Positions 26,414 through 36,835 of a stretch of DNA of 64,000 nucleotides are shown one piece after another. This DNA is from Bacteroidales bacterium UBA5287 (GTDB lineage Bacteria > Bacteroidota > Bacteroidia > Bacteroidales > Dysgonomonadaceae). The notes beneath the pieces are model-generated. The model was not told the DNA's origin. It made no database searches and saw only the letters and a list, made by a program, of their open reading frames with translations. The first letter of the stretch is position 1, and each line of letters begins with the position of its first letter. Made by a program: the position numbers and the translations under genes. The stretch is taken from NCBI GenBank assembly GCA_002411345.1, contig DHSL01000055.1, forward strand, positions 62,001 through 126,000, given 5' to 3'.

Positions 26414-28195
26414 ATGAAGAGACAAATTTATTACTACCTTGTGTTGGTCCTTATTACACTTTTTGTGCATTCATCATGTAAAGAAAGTATAGAAGAAATA
26501 TTCCTGTTACCCGAAAGTAGTACCGTTCTTTTTGAAAACTCAGAAAAGCAAAACAAACTTATTTCGTTCCAGACCAACGCCAGTATAGTCAGCGCCACAG
26601 TACCAGCGTCAGAAGCAGAATGGTGCAGTGTTGAGATAGAAGAAAAGACCCTTCGTATATCCGTAGCACAAAACCCCTCATTAGAATCAAGAAGCACCGT
26701 CGTTCGTTTAAGTGCAGATGACAAGATTGATGCAACCATAGAAGTAACACAACAAGGAAGAGTAAAGAGTTCCACGAAAAGATTTAATTCGTTCGTCATT
26801 CCTGCAGCGATCAATAATATAAAAAATGATATCGTAGGAGTAGTCGATAATTACATGTTTACGATTACGCTCAGAACCACAGACTGGATTCCCAATGTAA
26901 AAAGTCTCACAGCCAATTTTGATGCCGTAGGAACAGTCTATGTAGCTGATAAGATTCAGGAAAGCGGTCAAACCCCTAATTCATTTCTGAACGAGCTAAC
27001 CTATACTGTAGTCGCCGAAGACGGCACCTCAGTAAACTATAAAGTCATTGGTAAAGGTCCCATGTTCACTGGACTACCCGTCATCAGCGTAGATATTGAA
27101 GGCGGATTGGAGGTCATAGAGAAAACTGTAAAACTACCATCAACCCTAAACCTTGTAAATACCGGGAACGAGAATTGGGAAAAGAGCAATGCAAGTATAT
27201 CCATTCGTGGTCGCGGCAACAGTACCTGGTCGATGCCCAAGAAGCCCTACCGTATAGATTTTCCCAGTAAGACATCCATGTTTGGTCTCCCAGCCGCAAA
27301 AAAGTGGGTACTCCTTGCCAACTATCAAGACCCAACCCTTTTGATGAACGACATTGCATTTGAGTTAGGCAAACGATTTGGGTTGCAGTACAACCACTCG
27401 TCGATCCATGCAGAACTCTTTATCAATGGCACATACAGAGGAAATTATCAGCTCACCGAACAAAATGAGATAGGCGAAGGACGCGTAAATGTAGATAAGA
27501 ATAACGGATTTTTAGTCGAGTTAGATCAGTACTATGACGAAGATTATAAATTCAGAAGCAATTATTTGAATCTCCCAGTGATGGTTATCGGTCCCGATTT
27601 AGAAAGCGAAGTCGGCATGACCTATATCAAAGACGCATTTCAGGCATTTGAGAATTCACTGTTTGAGTCGGGCTTCCCCAATGAAAGCTTTATGCAATAT
27701 TGCGATATTAAATCATTGATAGACTATATGTTAATCAACGAGATAGTCCGCAATCAAGAACTCTTTCATCCCAAGAGCACCTTTTGTTACAAAGACGTCG
27801 GCAGTTTGATTAAGTGGGGTCCTTTGTGGGATTTTGACTGGGCCTTTGGTTATAATGAAAGTAACAAATACTTTGTGAAGAAAGACCTACTTTTTTATCG
27901 TGGGAGTTCCAATACGATGACCGGCAGTAAGTTTTTCAACAGATTCATGGAAGTACCCGAATTTAGGAAACAATATGTCGCCCGTTGGAAAGAGATGAAA
28001 CCACAAGTAGCAGATATAGTCAATTATATTGATGATATGAGTATCAAGCTGACCAAATCACAACAAGAGAATTTCAAGATCTCAACAGCAAAACCCGTAA
28101 CCATGAATGCCTCTTATCAAGAGTTAATAGAACAAATGAAAACCTGGTTAACCGAGAGAATAGCATTTCTTGATCAACAGTTTGCCAGTTTTTGA
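26414..28195 (+). CDS. CotH-kinase-family lipoprotein with BACON-like domain
   Basis: A 593-residue predicted surface lipoprotein (lipobox VHSSC, Cys22). Residues ~25-110 look like a BACON beta-sandwich (ASEAEWCSVEIEEKTLRISV, then VVRLSADDKIDATIEVTQQG), and ~115-215 like a DUF5018-type Ig domain. From ~215 on comes a CotH domain: SIRGRGNSTWSMPKKPYRI, LANYQDPTLLMNDIAFELGK, GRVNVDKNNGFLVELDQYYD, KWGPLWDFDWAFG. CotH proteins are atypical kinases first seen in spore coats; in Bacteroidota they are secreted and their substrates unknown. BACON domains often bind mucin or glycans, which fits the fucosidase gene next door. Confidence 0.88.
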   Translation: MKRQIYYYLVLVLITLFVHSSCKESIEEIFLLPESSTVLFENSEKQNKLISFQTNASIVSATVPASEAEWCSVEIEEKTLRISVAQNPSLESRSTVVRLSADDKIDATIEVTQQGRVKSSTKRFNSFVIPAAINNIKNDIVGVVDNYMFTITLRTTDWIPNVKSLTANFDAVGTVYVADKIQESGQTPNSFLNELTYTVVAEDGTSVNYKVIGKGPMFTGLPVISVDIEGGLEVIEKTVKLPSTLNLVNTGNENWEKSNASISIRGRGNSTWSMPKKPYRIDFPSKTSMFGLPAAKKWVLLANYQDPTLLMNDIAFELGKRFGLQYNHSSIHAELFINGTYRGNYQLTEQNEIGEGRVNVDKNNGFLVELDQYYDEDYKFRSNYLNLPVMVIGPDLESEVGMTYIKDAFQAFENSLFESGFPNESFMQYCDIKSLIDYMLINEIVRNQELFHPKSTFCYKDVGSLIKWGPLWDFDWAFGYNESNKYFVKKDLLFYRGSSNTMTGSKFFNRFMEVPEFRKQYVARWKEMKPQVADIVNYIDDMSIKLTKSQQENFKISTAKPVTMNASYQELIEQMKTWLTERIAFLDQQFASF

Positions 28196-28281
28196 ATAAT
28201 GTCAGACATCAAGCGAACCATTAATTTCGTTCATTTGTCAGTAATAGCGTATAACTATAATAAGTCTAAACATAATTTGAT

Positions 28282-30786
28282 ATGAAAATTTCTATAATCC
28301 GATTCCTTTTAACTGTTTATTTTGGAACAATAGTAATTTATGCCGATGCACAAAATAAAGTCCCCCAACAAAGCGCCAGTGAGCGGAATTCGCCCATTGA
28401 TGCCCGTTGGGTAGACCGTGCAGAATTCTTTGGAAAAGGAGAGAAACCCAAAAATACTAAAAATGTATTGTGGTACCGAGAGTCCGCCAAGGTATGGGAA
28501 GAAGCCCTACCACTTGGCAACGGCACATTAGGTGCAATGGTTTTTGGAGGAGTCGCCGATGAACGAATCCAATTAAATGAAAACACTTTATGGGATGGAT
28601 ATATTTTGGACCCCAACAATCCCGAAGGCAGCAAAGTCCTACCCGAAGTACAGCGATTGTTGTTCGAAGATAAAAATAATGAAGCAGTCAAACTTGCCGA
28701 AGCCACGATGATGGGAAACCCCAAAAGAATAAAGTCCTATCAGTCGTTAGGAGAACTTTGGTTCGACACACCCGAGCTAACCGCCCACGATTACGTGAGA
28801 AGTCTGGATCTATCAACCGCTATCTCAACTGTAAAATACACATCAAACGGAGTAATCTATACCCGTCAATATTTTGTGTCAGCACCAGACAATGTCATCG
28901 TTGTACGTATTTCGGCCGACAAGGAAAATAAAATCAATCTTTCTTTAGCATTAAAAAGAGCCCAGGATTCAAAAACCGAAAAGTTAGGAGAAGACGGACT
29001 CTTATTAAGCGGTCGCGTTTCCACTAAAGACAAAGAAGAAAATCCCCGTGGAGTAAGCTTTGCCGCACAGGTAAAAGTCCAAGCAGAAGGCGGCCAGGTA
29101 GAAGTCGTTGAAAATGCTAACCATGAGCAACTTTTGAAAGTAAAAGATGCCAATACACTTACTCTGTTTATTGCAGGAGCAACAAATTATCCAGGATTAA
29201 AGAATCTCGCCAAAGGCATTACACAATTTTCGGAAGACCCTAAAAAGAAATGTGCCACAACAATAGCAAGCGTCATCAATAAACCATTTGACAAGATTAA
29301 ATCCGACCATATTACCGATCATCGTAAATATTTTGAACGCGTCGATTTAGATTTCGGTCCCATTTCCGAAGAAATAGAATCGTTACCCACCAATGAACGA
29401 TTACAACTAGCCCGTAAAACAGGTCAGCCAGATCTCGGTTTGGTATCCACATATTTTCAGTTCGGACGCTATCTGTTGATCGGATCCTCCCGTCCCGGCG
29501 GCATGCCCGCCAATTTGCAAGGACTATGGGCCTGGCAGATGAATGCACCCTGGAATGCAGATTTTCATACAAACATTAATTTTCAGATGAATTATTGGCC
29601 ATCCGATTTGACCAATTTATCAGAGATGCATACCCCCTTATTCGATCTAACAGATGTTTTAATAAAGCCGGGAGAAAAAAGCGCAGCGACGATTTATGGC
29701 GCCAGAGGCTGGGTCGTTCACCATCTGACCGACGCCTGGGGCTATACAGCCCCAGCCGATGGACCACAAGGAATATGGCCAATGGGCTCAGCCTGGTTGG
29801 CCCAGCATCCCTGGGAACACTATTGTTTTACCAGAGATAAGAACTTTTTAGCCCAACGAGCCTGGCCAATTATGAAAGGAGCCGCCCGTTTCATTATGGA
29901 TTTTTTAGTAGAAGCACCCGCAGGAACAGCATACGCCGGTAAATTAGTGACCAATCCCTCATATTCACCCGAGAACGCATTTATCTTGCCCAACGGAGAA
30001 CATTCCGTATTTACCTATGGCGCCACTATGGATTTAGAGATCATACATAACTTATTGACAAACTGTATAGATGCCAGTAAGATATTGAATACCGATGTCA
30101 CCTTCAGAAAAGAATGCGAAGCAACCTTGAAAAGGCTCCCTGAAATCCGTATCAGTGAAAAGACAGGACGCATTTTAGAATGGGCAGAAGATTACGAAGA
30201 AGTAGAACCACACCATCGTCATACATCCCATTTGTTCGGTTTACACCCCGGAAATCAGATTACGGTAGTCGGAACCCCCGAGTTAGCCGAAGCAGCACGT
30301 AAAACCCTTATAGCCCGTGGTGATGGAGGAACAGGTTGGGGATTAGCATGGAAAATAAACATGTGGAATCGTCTACATGATGGAAATCATTCCTTTAAAT
30401 TATTATCCGTATTACTTGCAGAAAAGACATTACCCAATCTATTTGATGATCATCCACCATTCCAGATAGACGGTAATTTTGGCGCGACTGCCGCTATTGC
30501 CGAGATGCTTGTTCAAAGCCATTTGAAGAGAAAAGACGGAAGTTTTGAAGTACACCTTCTTCCATCACTTCCCGACGCAATGGCAAAGACAGGCACAGTA
30601 AAAGGAATCAAAGCAAGAGGAGGATTTGTCGTTGATCTTAGCTGGGAAGACAACAAGTTGAAAGAAGCCACGATCTATTCACAAACAGGAGGGACACTTC
30701 CGCTTAGGTCAGGAACCATTTTTAAAACCTATAAATTGAAAAAAGGAGAGAAAATAGTTGTCGATTCACAATTGAAAAGCCTTTAA
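28282..30786 (+). CDS. GH95 family alpha-L-fucosidase
   Basis: An 834-residue exported enzyme (signal peptide cleaved near IYADAQ). The N-terminal beta-sandwich starts at WYRESAKVWEEALPLGNGTLG; the linker and the (alpha/alpha)6 catalytic domain follow with RPGGMPANLQGLWAWQM, APWNADFHTNINFQMNYWP (the conserved Asn pair), ENAFILPNGEHSVFTYGATM, GTGWGLAWKINMWNRL and FQIDGNFGATAAIAEML. GH95 enzymes release terminal alpha-1,2-linked fucose by inversion, as from host mucin or milk glycans, or galactose in plant xyloglucan. No susCD pair is present, so this is not a classical polysaccharide utilisation locus. It lies 86 bases after the CotH gene. Confidence 0.95.
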   Translation: MKISIIRFLLTVYFGTIVIYADAQNKVPQQSASERNSPIDARWVDRAEFFGKGEKPKNTKNVLWYRESAKVWEEALPLGNGTLGAMVFGGVADERIQLNENTLWDGYILDPNNPEGSKVLPEVQRLLFEDKNNEAVKLAEATMMGNPKRIKSYQSLGELWFDTPELTAHDYVRSLDLSTAISTVKYTSNGVIYTRQYFVSAPDNVIVVRISADKENKINLSLALKRAQDSKTEKLGEDGLLLSGRVSTKDKEENPRGVSFAAQVKVQAEGGQVEVVENANHEQLLKVKDANTLTLFIAGATNYPGLKNLAKGITQFSEDPKKKCATTIASVINKPFDKIKSDHITDHRKYFERVDLDFGPISEEIESLPTNERLQLARKTGQPDLGLVSTYFQFGRYLLIGSSRPGGMPANLQGLWAWQMNAPWNADFHTNINFQMNYWPSDLTNLSEMHTPLFDLTDVLIKPGEKSAATIYGARGWVVHHLTDAWGYTAPADGPQGIWPMGSAWLAQHPWEHYCFTRDKNFLAQRAWPIMKGAARFIMDFLVEAPAGTAYAGKLVTNPSYSPENAFILPNGEHSVFTYGATMDLEIIHNLLTNCIDASKILNTDVTFRKECEATLKRLPEIRISEKTGRILEWAEDYEEVEPHHRHTSHLFGLHPGNQITVVGTPELAEAARKTLIARGDGGTGWGLAWKINMWNRLHDGNHSFKLLSVLLAEKTLPNLFDDHPPFQIDGNFGATAAIAEMLVQSHLKRKDGSFEVHLLPSLPDAMAKTGTVKGIKARGGFVVDLSWEDNKLKEATIYSQTGGTLPLRSGTIFKTYKLKKGEKIVVDSQLKSL

Positions 30787-30910
30787 AAACGCCATTTTGT
30801 CGATAAAAAAACCTTGTTAATCTATTAGATTTGTATCAGGGTTGTGTATTGATTATTTTTGCTTTGTTAAAAATAAACTGCTTTTAATAAGTAAAGTAAC
30901 ACGTACAACA

Positions 30911-33733
30911 ATGCAAAAAATCATTTATTCATTAGCATTACTTTTCGCGCTATCTATGACTATTCATGCGCAAAGTGATATATCAGGAGGCTTAATCAAC
31001 GGTAAACTGGTTGATGCAATCACAGAAAAGCCAGTACCATTTGGTAACATTCGAGTTTTACAGCAAAAAGACAGTCTTTTTGTCACCGGTCAACCATCAG
31101 AAGAAGACGGAACGTTTTCTTTAATAGTGAATAACGGATCATATATCGTTCATATTTCCTTTATGGGTTATAATGATATATATAAAAATATTGTAGTAAC
31201 AACAAAAGCCCCCGTCGTAGATATGGGCACAATTTCTCTTACACATAACACAATTTTATTAAACGAAACAGTAGTAACAGCCAAAGCCGCCGAAGTCGTT
31301 GTCAAGGGCGATACCTTAGAATATAACGCAGACTCCTATAAAGTCACCGAAAGTGCCGTCGTAGAAGATTTGATTAAAAAGATGCCCGGAGCCGAGATAG
31401 ACGAAAACGGTAAAATCACCATTAACGGAAAAGAGATCAAGAAAATATTAGTCGACGGCGAAGAATTTTTCAGTAACGACCCCAAGGTAGCGTCAAAGAA
31501 TCTTCCCGCCAGAATGGTAAATAAAGTACAAGTATTTGATAAATCCACAGATATATCCAGGATGACCGGATTTGATGACGGCGAAGAAGAATCAGTAATC
31601 AATTTATCCGTACGACCCGGGATGAAAGAAGGACTCTTTGGAAATGCCTTTGCCGGTTATGGCAGTAAAGACCGTTATGAAGCCAATATAATGGCCAATT
31701 ACATGAAAAATAAAGACCAGTACACCTTATTAGGCGGATTAAACAACACCAATAATGCCGGATTTTCCGATATAGCCTCCGCCACGTTTGGAGGAATGGG
31801 CGGCAGAAGAGGTCGTGGTATGTCAGGAGGATCCGGGATCACCGAATCCGGTAATGGCGGTATAAATTTCAGCAAGCAGTTTTCCAGCAAATTAAAACTC
31901 GGAGGTAACGTCAGATACGGTCAGACCAATACCGACGTAACCTCTAAGGTCCACACCCAGAACCTATTAAGCTCAGGCAACACCTTAGAAGACGAAAATA
32001 ATGCATCCAACAATTTCAGTCGCAATTTCAACGTAGATTTACGTATGGAGTGGACCCCCGACACCCTCACACGAATTATTTTCGAGCCACAGATTGGATA
32101 TTCAGACAACAATCAGACAGAAAGAGGAAGTTTCTTAACAACCAAAGAATTGACCGGCGACACCATAAACAATGGTAATTCAGACTATTATTCCGAAGGA
32201 AACAGTAATTCCATGGGAGCCAGATTAGATTTTAGTCGCCAGCTCGGTAAGCCCGGTCGAGTATTCAGTTTTCAGTTAAGCGGCAATACCAATGACGCAG
32301 AAAACAATGGAACCAACATCTCCAACACCTATTATACAGGCACCAGGCCCGATGATATTATTGATCAGCATTTCACAAATACAAACGCAAATAACAGTTA
32401 TCGAGGCTATGTATCATACGTAGAGCCCGTCGGATTCAACAATTACATTCAGTTAGCATATAATTACAATCAGAACAATTCAAAATCCGACAAAGACACC
32501 CGTTCCAAAGACCTAAGCGGAGACTATACCGTTTTAGATTCCCTATACAGTAAGCGATTAGAGAACACCTTTGTCAATCAAGAGATGGAAGTTAATTTCC
32601 GTGCCGACAGAGGCGTTTATGACTATACTATTGGGTTCAGTGCCCAGCCCTCCAGTTCACGGAGCAAAACCTTTATTGGCGATCACATGATCAATGATCT
32701 ATCTCAAAATGTCTGGAATTTTTCACCCATGGCCCAGTTTAACTATCGCTGGAGTCGTCAGAAAAACCTGCGAATCCGTTATTTTGGCGATACCGATCAG
32801 CCCTCCGTTCAACAGCTCTCACCCGTAGTCGATGTATCCGATCCCCTGAATGTACGATATGGTAATCCCAATTTGAAACCATCTTTTCAGCACCGTTTCA
32901 ATGTCCGTTACATGAATTTCGATCAACAAAAAGGCAGTGCGTACAATTTCTTTGCCAATGCCGGATATATGACCAACGATATTGTTTCCACCACCTTTAC
33001 CGATATTAAAACCGGTCGTAAAGAAACCACATACGAGAATGTTAAAGGCAACTGGAATGCAAATGGACGATTGATGATGAATATCCCATTAAAATCCAAC
33101 ATAAAATTCTCCATATCCTCTATGACCTTTGCCGGTTATAATCATATCAACGGATTTTCAAATAACGAGCCAAACCTAAGTAAAACATTAAATTTAGGTC
33201 AAGGATTAGGAGTTAATTACAGATCAGACATATTTGATTTTGGTGTTCGCGGCAACGTAAATTACAATGGAGTAAAGAACTCCCTTGAAGGCCAGCGCGA
33301 TCAAGAATATTACAACTATAATACAACAGCCAATACCGCGATTTATTTCCCGTATGACTTTACCCTTGAAAGTGATATATCCTATTCGACCAATTCCGGA
33401 TATTCCGATGGATACAAGCAAAACGAATGGTTATGGAACGCATCCCTTCAAAAAGCATTATTTAAAGATAAAATTGGTACCTTGCGCTTTAAAATCTATG
33501 ATATATTGCAACAACGCAGTAATATCAGCAGAAATGTGACATCAAACTTTATTCGTGACACAACGTCAAACACATTGACAAGCTATTTTATGTTCCATTT
33601 CATATATAGATTCAATTTCTTTAAAGGCGGAGCAACAGCATCAGACATGATGCCAGGCGGTCCCGGAAGACCCGGTGAAGGTGGCAGACCAGAAGGACCC
33701 GGTGGTCGCGGCGGTGGAGATCGATATCATTAA
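30911..33733 (+). CDS. Outer-membrane beta-barrel protein (PF14905-like TonB-receptor relative)
   Basis: A 940-residue barrel protein starting at MQKIIYSLALLFALSMTIHA. After the signal peptide comes a regulatory-like domain (KLVDAITEKPVPFGNIRVLQ), a plug-like region (KGDTLEYNADSYKVTESAVVE, then LIKKMPGAEIDENGKITING, KKILVDGEEFFSNDPK) and a long barrel. The sequence ends in a Gly/Pro/Arg tail (PGGPGRPGEGGRPEGPGGRG). This is the DUF-type outer-membrane family often paired in Bacteroidota with LytS/LytTR genes, as here: the kinase gene follows after 11 bases. The upstream-open frame before 30911 is unlikely to be translated. Cargo unknown. Confidence 0.9.
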   Translation: MQKIIYSLALLFALSMTIHAQSDISGGLINGKLVDAITEKPVPFGNIRVLQQKDSLFVTGQPSEEDGTFSLIVNNGSYIVHISFMGYNDIYKNIVVTTKAPVVDMGTISLTHNTILLNETVVTAKAAEVVVKGDTLEYNADSYKVTESAVVEDLIKKMPGAEIDENGKITINGKEIKKILVDGEEFFSNDPKVASKNLPARMVNKVQVFDKSTDISRMTGFDDGEEESVINLSVRPGMKEGLFGNAFAGYGSKDRYEANIMANYMKNKDQYTLLGGLNNTNNAGFSDIASATFGGMGGRRGRGMSGGSGITESGNGGINFSKQFSSKLKLGGNVRYGQTNTDVTSKVHTQNLLSSGNTLEDENNASNNFSRNFNVDLRMEWTPDTLTRIIFEPQIGYSDNNQTERGSFLTTKELTGDTINNGNSDYYSEGNSNSMGARLDFSRQLGKPGRVFSFQLSGNTNDAENNGTNISNTYYTGTRPDDIIDQHFTNTNANNSYRGYVSYVEPVGFNNYIQLAYNYNQNNSKSDKDTRSKDLSGDYTVLDSLYSKRLENTFVNQEMEVNFRADRGVYDYTIGFSAQPSSSRSKTFIGDHMINDLSQNVWNFSPMAQFNYRWSRQKNLRIRYFGDTDQPSVQQLSPVVDVSDPLNVRYGNPNLKPSFQHRFNVRYMNFDQQKGSAYNFFANAGYMTNDIVSTTFTDIKTGRKETTYENVKGNWNANGRLMMNIPLKSNIKFSISSMTFAGYNHINGFSNNEPNLSKTLNLGQGLGVNYRSDIFDFGVRGNVNYNGVKNSLEGQRDQEYYNYNTTANTAIYFPYDFTLESDISYSTNSGYSDGYKQNEWLWNASLQKALFKDKIGTLRFKIYDILQQRSNISRNVTSNFIRDTTSNTLTSYFMFHFIYRFNFFKGGATASDMMPGGPGRPGEGGRPEGPGGRGGGDRYH

Positions 33734-33744
33734 TTAATAAATAT

Positions 33745-34854
33745 ATGGCATCTATAAGCATATTAAGGAGAGATAGTCACAAAAGTAAGACAACAACCAT
33801 TCTTATTCACGCAATAATTTGGTTCATTGTATTTTTTGTGCCTATCTTTCTTGTAGACAGAACAGATGGATTCAGTTGGACAAGGGTTTGGAGATCAATT
33901 CCAGATCTTTTGTCCTTTGTACTTGTCTTCTATATCAATTTTTTATGGTTGATAAAGCGATATCTGTTTAAAGGAAAAATTGGAGAGTTCATCCTTATCA
34001 ACCTTGCATTGATAATCATTGTCGTTTCCATTTTGTTTACGACCCATGATTTATGGCGTAATTTCATTGAGCCCGAGCGAATGCAAGAATTTCAGCGTCG
34101 AGCAGGCAGAAGACGCGGTCCTTCCCCCATGTCCATTATCACCCGCGATATTGTTTCATTAGGATTAGTCGCCGGGTTAAGTGTCGCGTTCAAGATGAGT
34201 ACCCATTGGTTTGAGGTAGAGGCCCAGCGTAAAGAACTTGAGAAAGCCAAATCCGAAGCCGAGTTACAAAATATAAAGAATCAGATCAATCCCCATTTTC
34301 TGCTAAACACCTTAAACAATATCTATGCCCTTATAGAGTTTGACCCCCCCAAAGCACAGAAAGCCGTTTTAGATTTGAGCAAACTCCTTCGTCATCTTCT
34401 GTATGACAATAATAAGACCTTTGCTTCATTGCGAAGTGAAGTCGATTTCATTCAGAATTATATTGAATTGATGCGTATTCGTTTATCCCCCAATGTTAAG
34501 TTAACAACCCATTTTAATATTAAAGAGAATAAAGAAACTCAGATATCTCCTTTAATTTTTATATCTTTGATAGAGAATGCCTTTAAGCATGGAATAAGTG
34601 CCGGTAAAGAATCGTTTATCAATATCTCTTTGACCGAGAATAATGACGGTAAAGTGGAATTTATATCCATGAACAGTTATTTTCCAAAAGCCACATCAGA
34701 CAAGAGTGGGAGCGGGATAGGACTCGATTTGGTAAAAAAGCAGTTAGAGCTGTTATATCCCGAAAAATATACGATGGATATAAACATTAATAAAGGCATA
34801 TATACAGTCATTTTGATTGTCGACACAAAAAGTGATAATAATTTAGAACAATGA
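33745..34854 (+). CDS. LytS-type sensor histidine kinase
   Basis: A 369-residue membrane kinase. Four hydrophobic segments lie in the first ~150 residues (about 20-38, 50-70, 82-100 and 130-150). The His-kinase domain (PF06580 type) begins near residue 180 with IKNQINPHFLLNTLNNIYAL carrying the phosphorylated His; the ATP-binding region includes LIENAFKHGIS and SGSGIGLDLVKKQLELLY. It overlaps the response-regulator gene by four bases (ATGA) and follows the barrel gene, so the three probably form one operon in which the pair senses envelope or barrel status. Confidence 0.95.
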   Translation: MASISILRRDSHKSKTTTILIHAIIWFIVFFVPIFLVDRTDGFSWTRVWRSIPDLLSFVLVFYINFLWLIKRYLFKGKIGEFILINLALIIIVVSILFTTHDLWRNFIEPERMQEFQRRAGRRRGPSPMSIITRDIVSLGLVAGLSVAFKMSTHWFEVEAQRKELEKAKSEAELQNIKNQINPHFLLNTLNNIYALIEFDPPKAQKAVLDLSKLLRHLLYDNNKTFASLRSEVDFIQNYIELMRIRLSPNVKLTTHFNIKENKETQISPLIFISLIENAFKHGISAGKESFINISLTENNDGKVEFISMNSYFPKATSDKSGSGIGLDLVKKQLELLYPEKYTMDININKGIYTVILIVDTKSDNNLEQ

Positions 34855-35573
34855 CATTAAATTGTTGGATATTAGATGATGAGCCATTCGCGTTGAACCT
34901 GTTAGAAATGTATGTCAATAAAACACCATTTCTTAATCTAACAGGTAAATTCAATAATGCTGTCTCCGCTATGGAACAGTACGAAAAAGGTAAAGTAGAT
35001 ATTATTTTTCTGGATATCCAGATGCCCGATGTCAATGGATTGGAGTTTGCCCATATGATTGAAAATTCCTACACACGCATTGTTTTTACCACCGCTTTCA
35101 GCAAGTACGCCCTTGACGGTTATAAAGTCAATGCCATTGACTATCTGCTCAAGCCATTTTCCTATGCCGATTTTCTTGTCGCCGCTAAAAAAGCCCTTAC
35201 CTGGTTTGAGCTCATCACACATAAAAAAGATCTTCCAGAGAAAGAAGAAAATTCAAGTAACGGCATTTTTGTAAAGTCCGATTATAAGCTCATTCAAATT
35301 CAGTATAACGATATCCTTTATATTGAAGGATTGAAGGATTATGTCAAAATCTATACATTGAACAATCCCAATCCCATATTAACTTTGATGAATCTGAAAA
35401 CACTTGAAGAAGATCTTCCTAAAGACCGTTTTATCCGTGTCCACCGATCCTTTATTGTTCAGAAGAACAAAATAGACAGCATTAAACGAAACCGCATAAG
35501 CATAGGTAAAAATGAAATACCTATCGGTGAGACATACCGTCATAATTTGATTCAAGGAATTGAAAAGAGTTAA
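34851..35573 (+). CDS. LytTR-family response regulator
   Basis: A 240-residue regulator: receiver domain (WILDDEPFALNLLEMYV, phospho-acceptor Asp in IIFLDIQMPDVNGLEF, KPFSYADFLVAAKKAL) and a C-terminal LytTR DNA-binding domain (IQYNDILYIEGLKDYVKIYT, DRFIRVHRSFIVQKNKID). It is coupled to the upstream kinase by an ATGA overlap. LytTR proteins bind paired direct repeats; I did not identify their sites. Confidence 0.95.
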   Translation: MTLNCWILDDEPFALNLLEMYVNKTPFLNLTGKFNNAVSAMEQYEKGKVDIIFLDIQMPDVNGLEFAHMIENSYTRIVFTTAFSKYALDGYKVNAIDYLLKPFSYADFLVAAKKALTWFELITHKKDLPEKEENSSNGIFVKSDYKLIQIQYNDILYIEGLKDYVKIYTLNNPNPILTLMNLKTLEEDLPKDRFIRVHRSFIVQKNKIDSIKRNRISIGKNEIPIGETYRHNLIQGIEKS

Positions 35574-35881
35574 TGTTTGAATAAGTTAAAGAGGCATTTA
35601 TTGAAGTCAAACTTCAGAAGATGAAGAATGCAATATTTGACTAAAATGTGGACGAAAATGTAAAAAAAAGTTAAAGTTAGGAGCAAAAAAATGGTGAGAC
35701 CATAGTCGGACCATCATCGGAGTTGCATCGGAGGTGCAACGGAGGTGCGTGGGAGGTGAAAAGTATTAAAGGAGGTTAAAATATCTTTTATTATGTTTAT
35801 CTCCTCCCGAAAAATAAGTTTACACATAATGAAAACAAAAATCAGGACGACACAGTAGGAAGTCAAAAAAAACCCTTAGAT
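35574..35881. other. Intergenic region with 11-base GGAGGTGC repeats
   Basis: Between 35707 and 35758 an 11-base unit of the form CGGAGGTGCAT repeats four to five times (35707 degenerate, 35718, 35729, 35740, 35751), with a further AGGAGGTTAAA at 35770. The GC-rich block stands out against the AT-rich surroundings. I see no gene in the region. Confidence 0.6.
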
Positions 35882-36658
35882 ATGAAAAAATATTTTAAAC
35901 TATTAGTAATTACTGCAATTGGATTAATAACCTGTTCACAGACAGGTAATAATGCGAATGTTCAAAATGATAAAGAAAATCAGCGTCAATCTGATATTAT
36001 TTCTGGAATCACATTCAAAAAAACAAAAGGACAAGCCATTTTAATGGGTAAGTCGATAAAAATATACGACAATAATCTTAATGTAAGTGAAGAACTTTCT
36101 AATATGCCACCCAGGATTGTCGATATAATAGGAATTTCGGACAGTATTTTTAATGATACAAAAGATATTTGTAATGCATTTTGGTATGTAAAGGTCAGAG
36201 GAGAGAAAATTGACGGGATAGTTAACGGAAGACAAGTCTTTAAAATTCAAAACTCAAATCAAGATACATGTTTTACGGTTGACGATAATCAAATTGAAAT
36301 CCTTACAACAAATTTTTTAGGTATGGGGGTTGATTATAATGGAGACCTGATGGGATGTCCAGTAGACCAGCCAATTCTAATCAAAGACAATAAGAATGAT
36401 TATTTTGGACTGGTAGATCTAATTCAAAATGAATATTCCAAAAAAGCAAGTTGGGACAACGAATATCCGTTTTTTGAAATTCGAAGTGATGATGGTTGCC
36501 AAGACAGAATTAAATCAATCAATATTGAAGGAGCAAAAATTATACTTAAAATACACAGAGAATTTCAAGAAGGTGAAAATGATTATGAAGTATTATTGAA
36601 ATTTGAGAATGACAAGTATATAGCAGAATATCTTAATTATGGGGAGATAAAATATTAA
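35882..36658 (+). CDS. Hypothetical lipoprotein
   Basis: I do not recognise this family. The N-terminus MKKYFKLLVITAIGLITCSQ is a lipoprotein signal with Cys18. The mature 240 residues have a polar linker (NANVQNDKENQRQ) and then an alternating beta-rich region; CNAFWYVKVRGEKIDGIVNGRQVF near residue 100 resembles a small SH3-like or WG-like strand pair that binds peptides or surfaces. It stands alone at the border between the signalling operon and the restriction locus. Confidence 0.7.
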   Translation: MKKYFKLLVITAIGLITCSQTGNNANVQNDKENQRQSDIISGITFKKTKGQAILMGKSIKIYDNNLNVSEELSNMPPRIVDIIGISDSIFNDTKDICNAFWYVKVRGEKIDGIVNGRQVFKIQNSNQDTCFTVDDNQIEILTTNFLGMGVDYNGDLMGCPVDQPILIKDNKNDYFGLVDLIQNEYSKKASWDNEYPFFEIRSDDGCQDRIKSINIEGAKIILKIHREFQEGENDYEVLLKFENDKYIAEYLNYGEIKY

Positions 36659-36835
36659 TAAATTACTATTAACAACAACATGTTATGGCATTTTTAGTAT
36701 AGGGTTTGCGAAAGTTGCTTTTTTTGTTGCGTTGTGCTAACTAGTCCACTTTAATGATTTTAATCTCATAAATTAATCTAAAATATAGAAATTTGCAGCA
36801 ACTTTAATTTACTGTTATTCAGATTAGTAATTTTC

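Noticed and set aside
28338..29840. Several frames of 68-128 codons on the minus strand within the GH95 gene
   Set aside because: They lie opposite a strongly conserved gene and lack family resemblance; they arise from its codon pattern.
26414..30786. Polysaccharide utilisation locus (CotH plus GH95)
   Set aside because: No SusC/SusD pair and no hybrid two-component regulator are adjacent; the LytS/LytTR operon belongs with the barrel gene.
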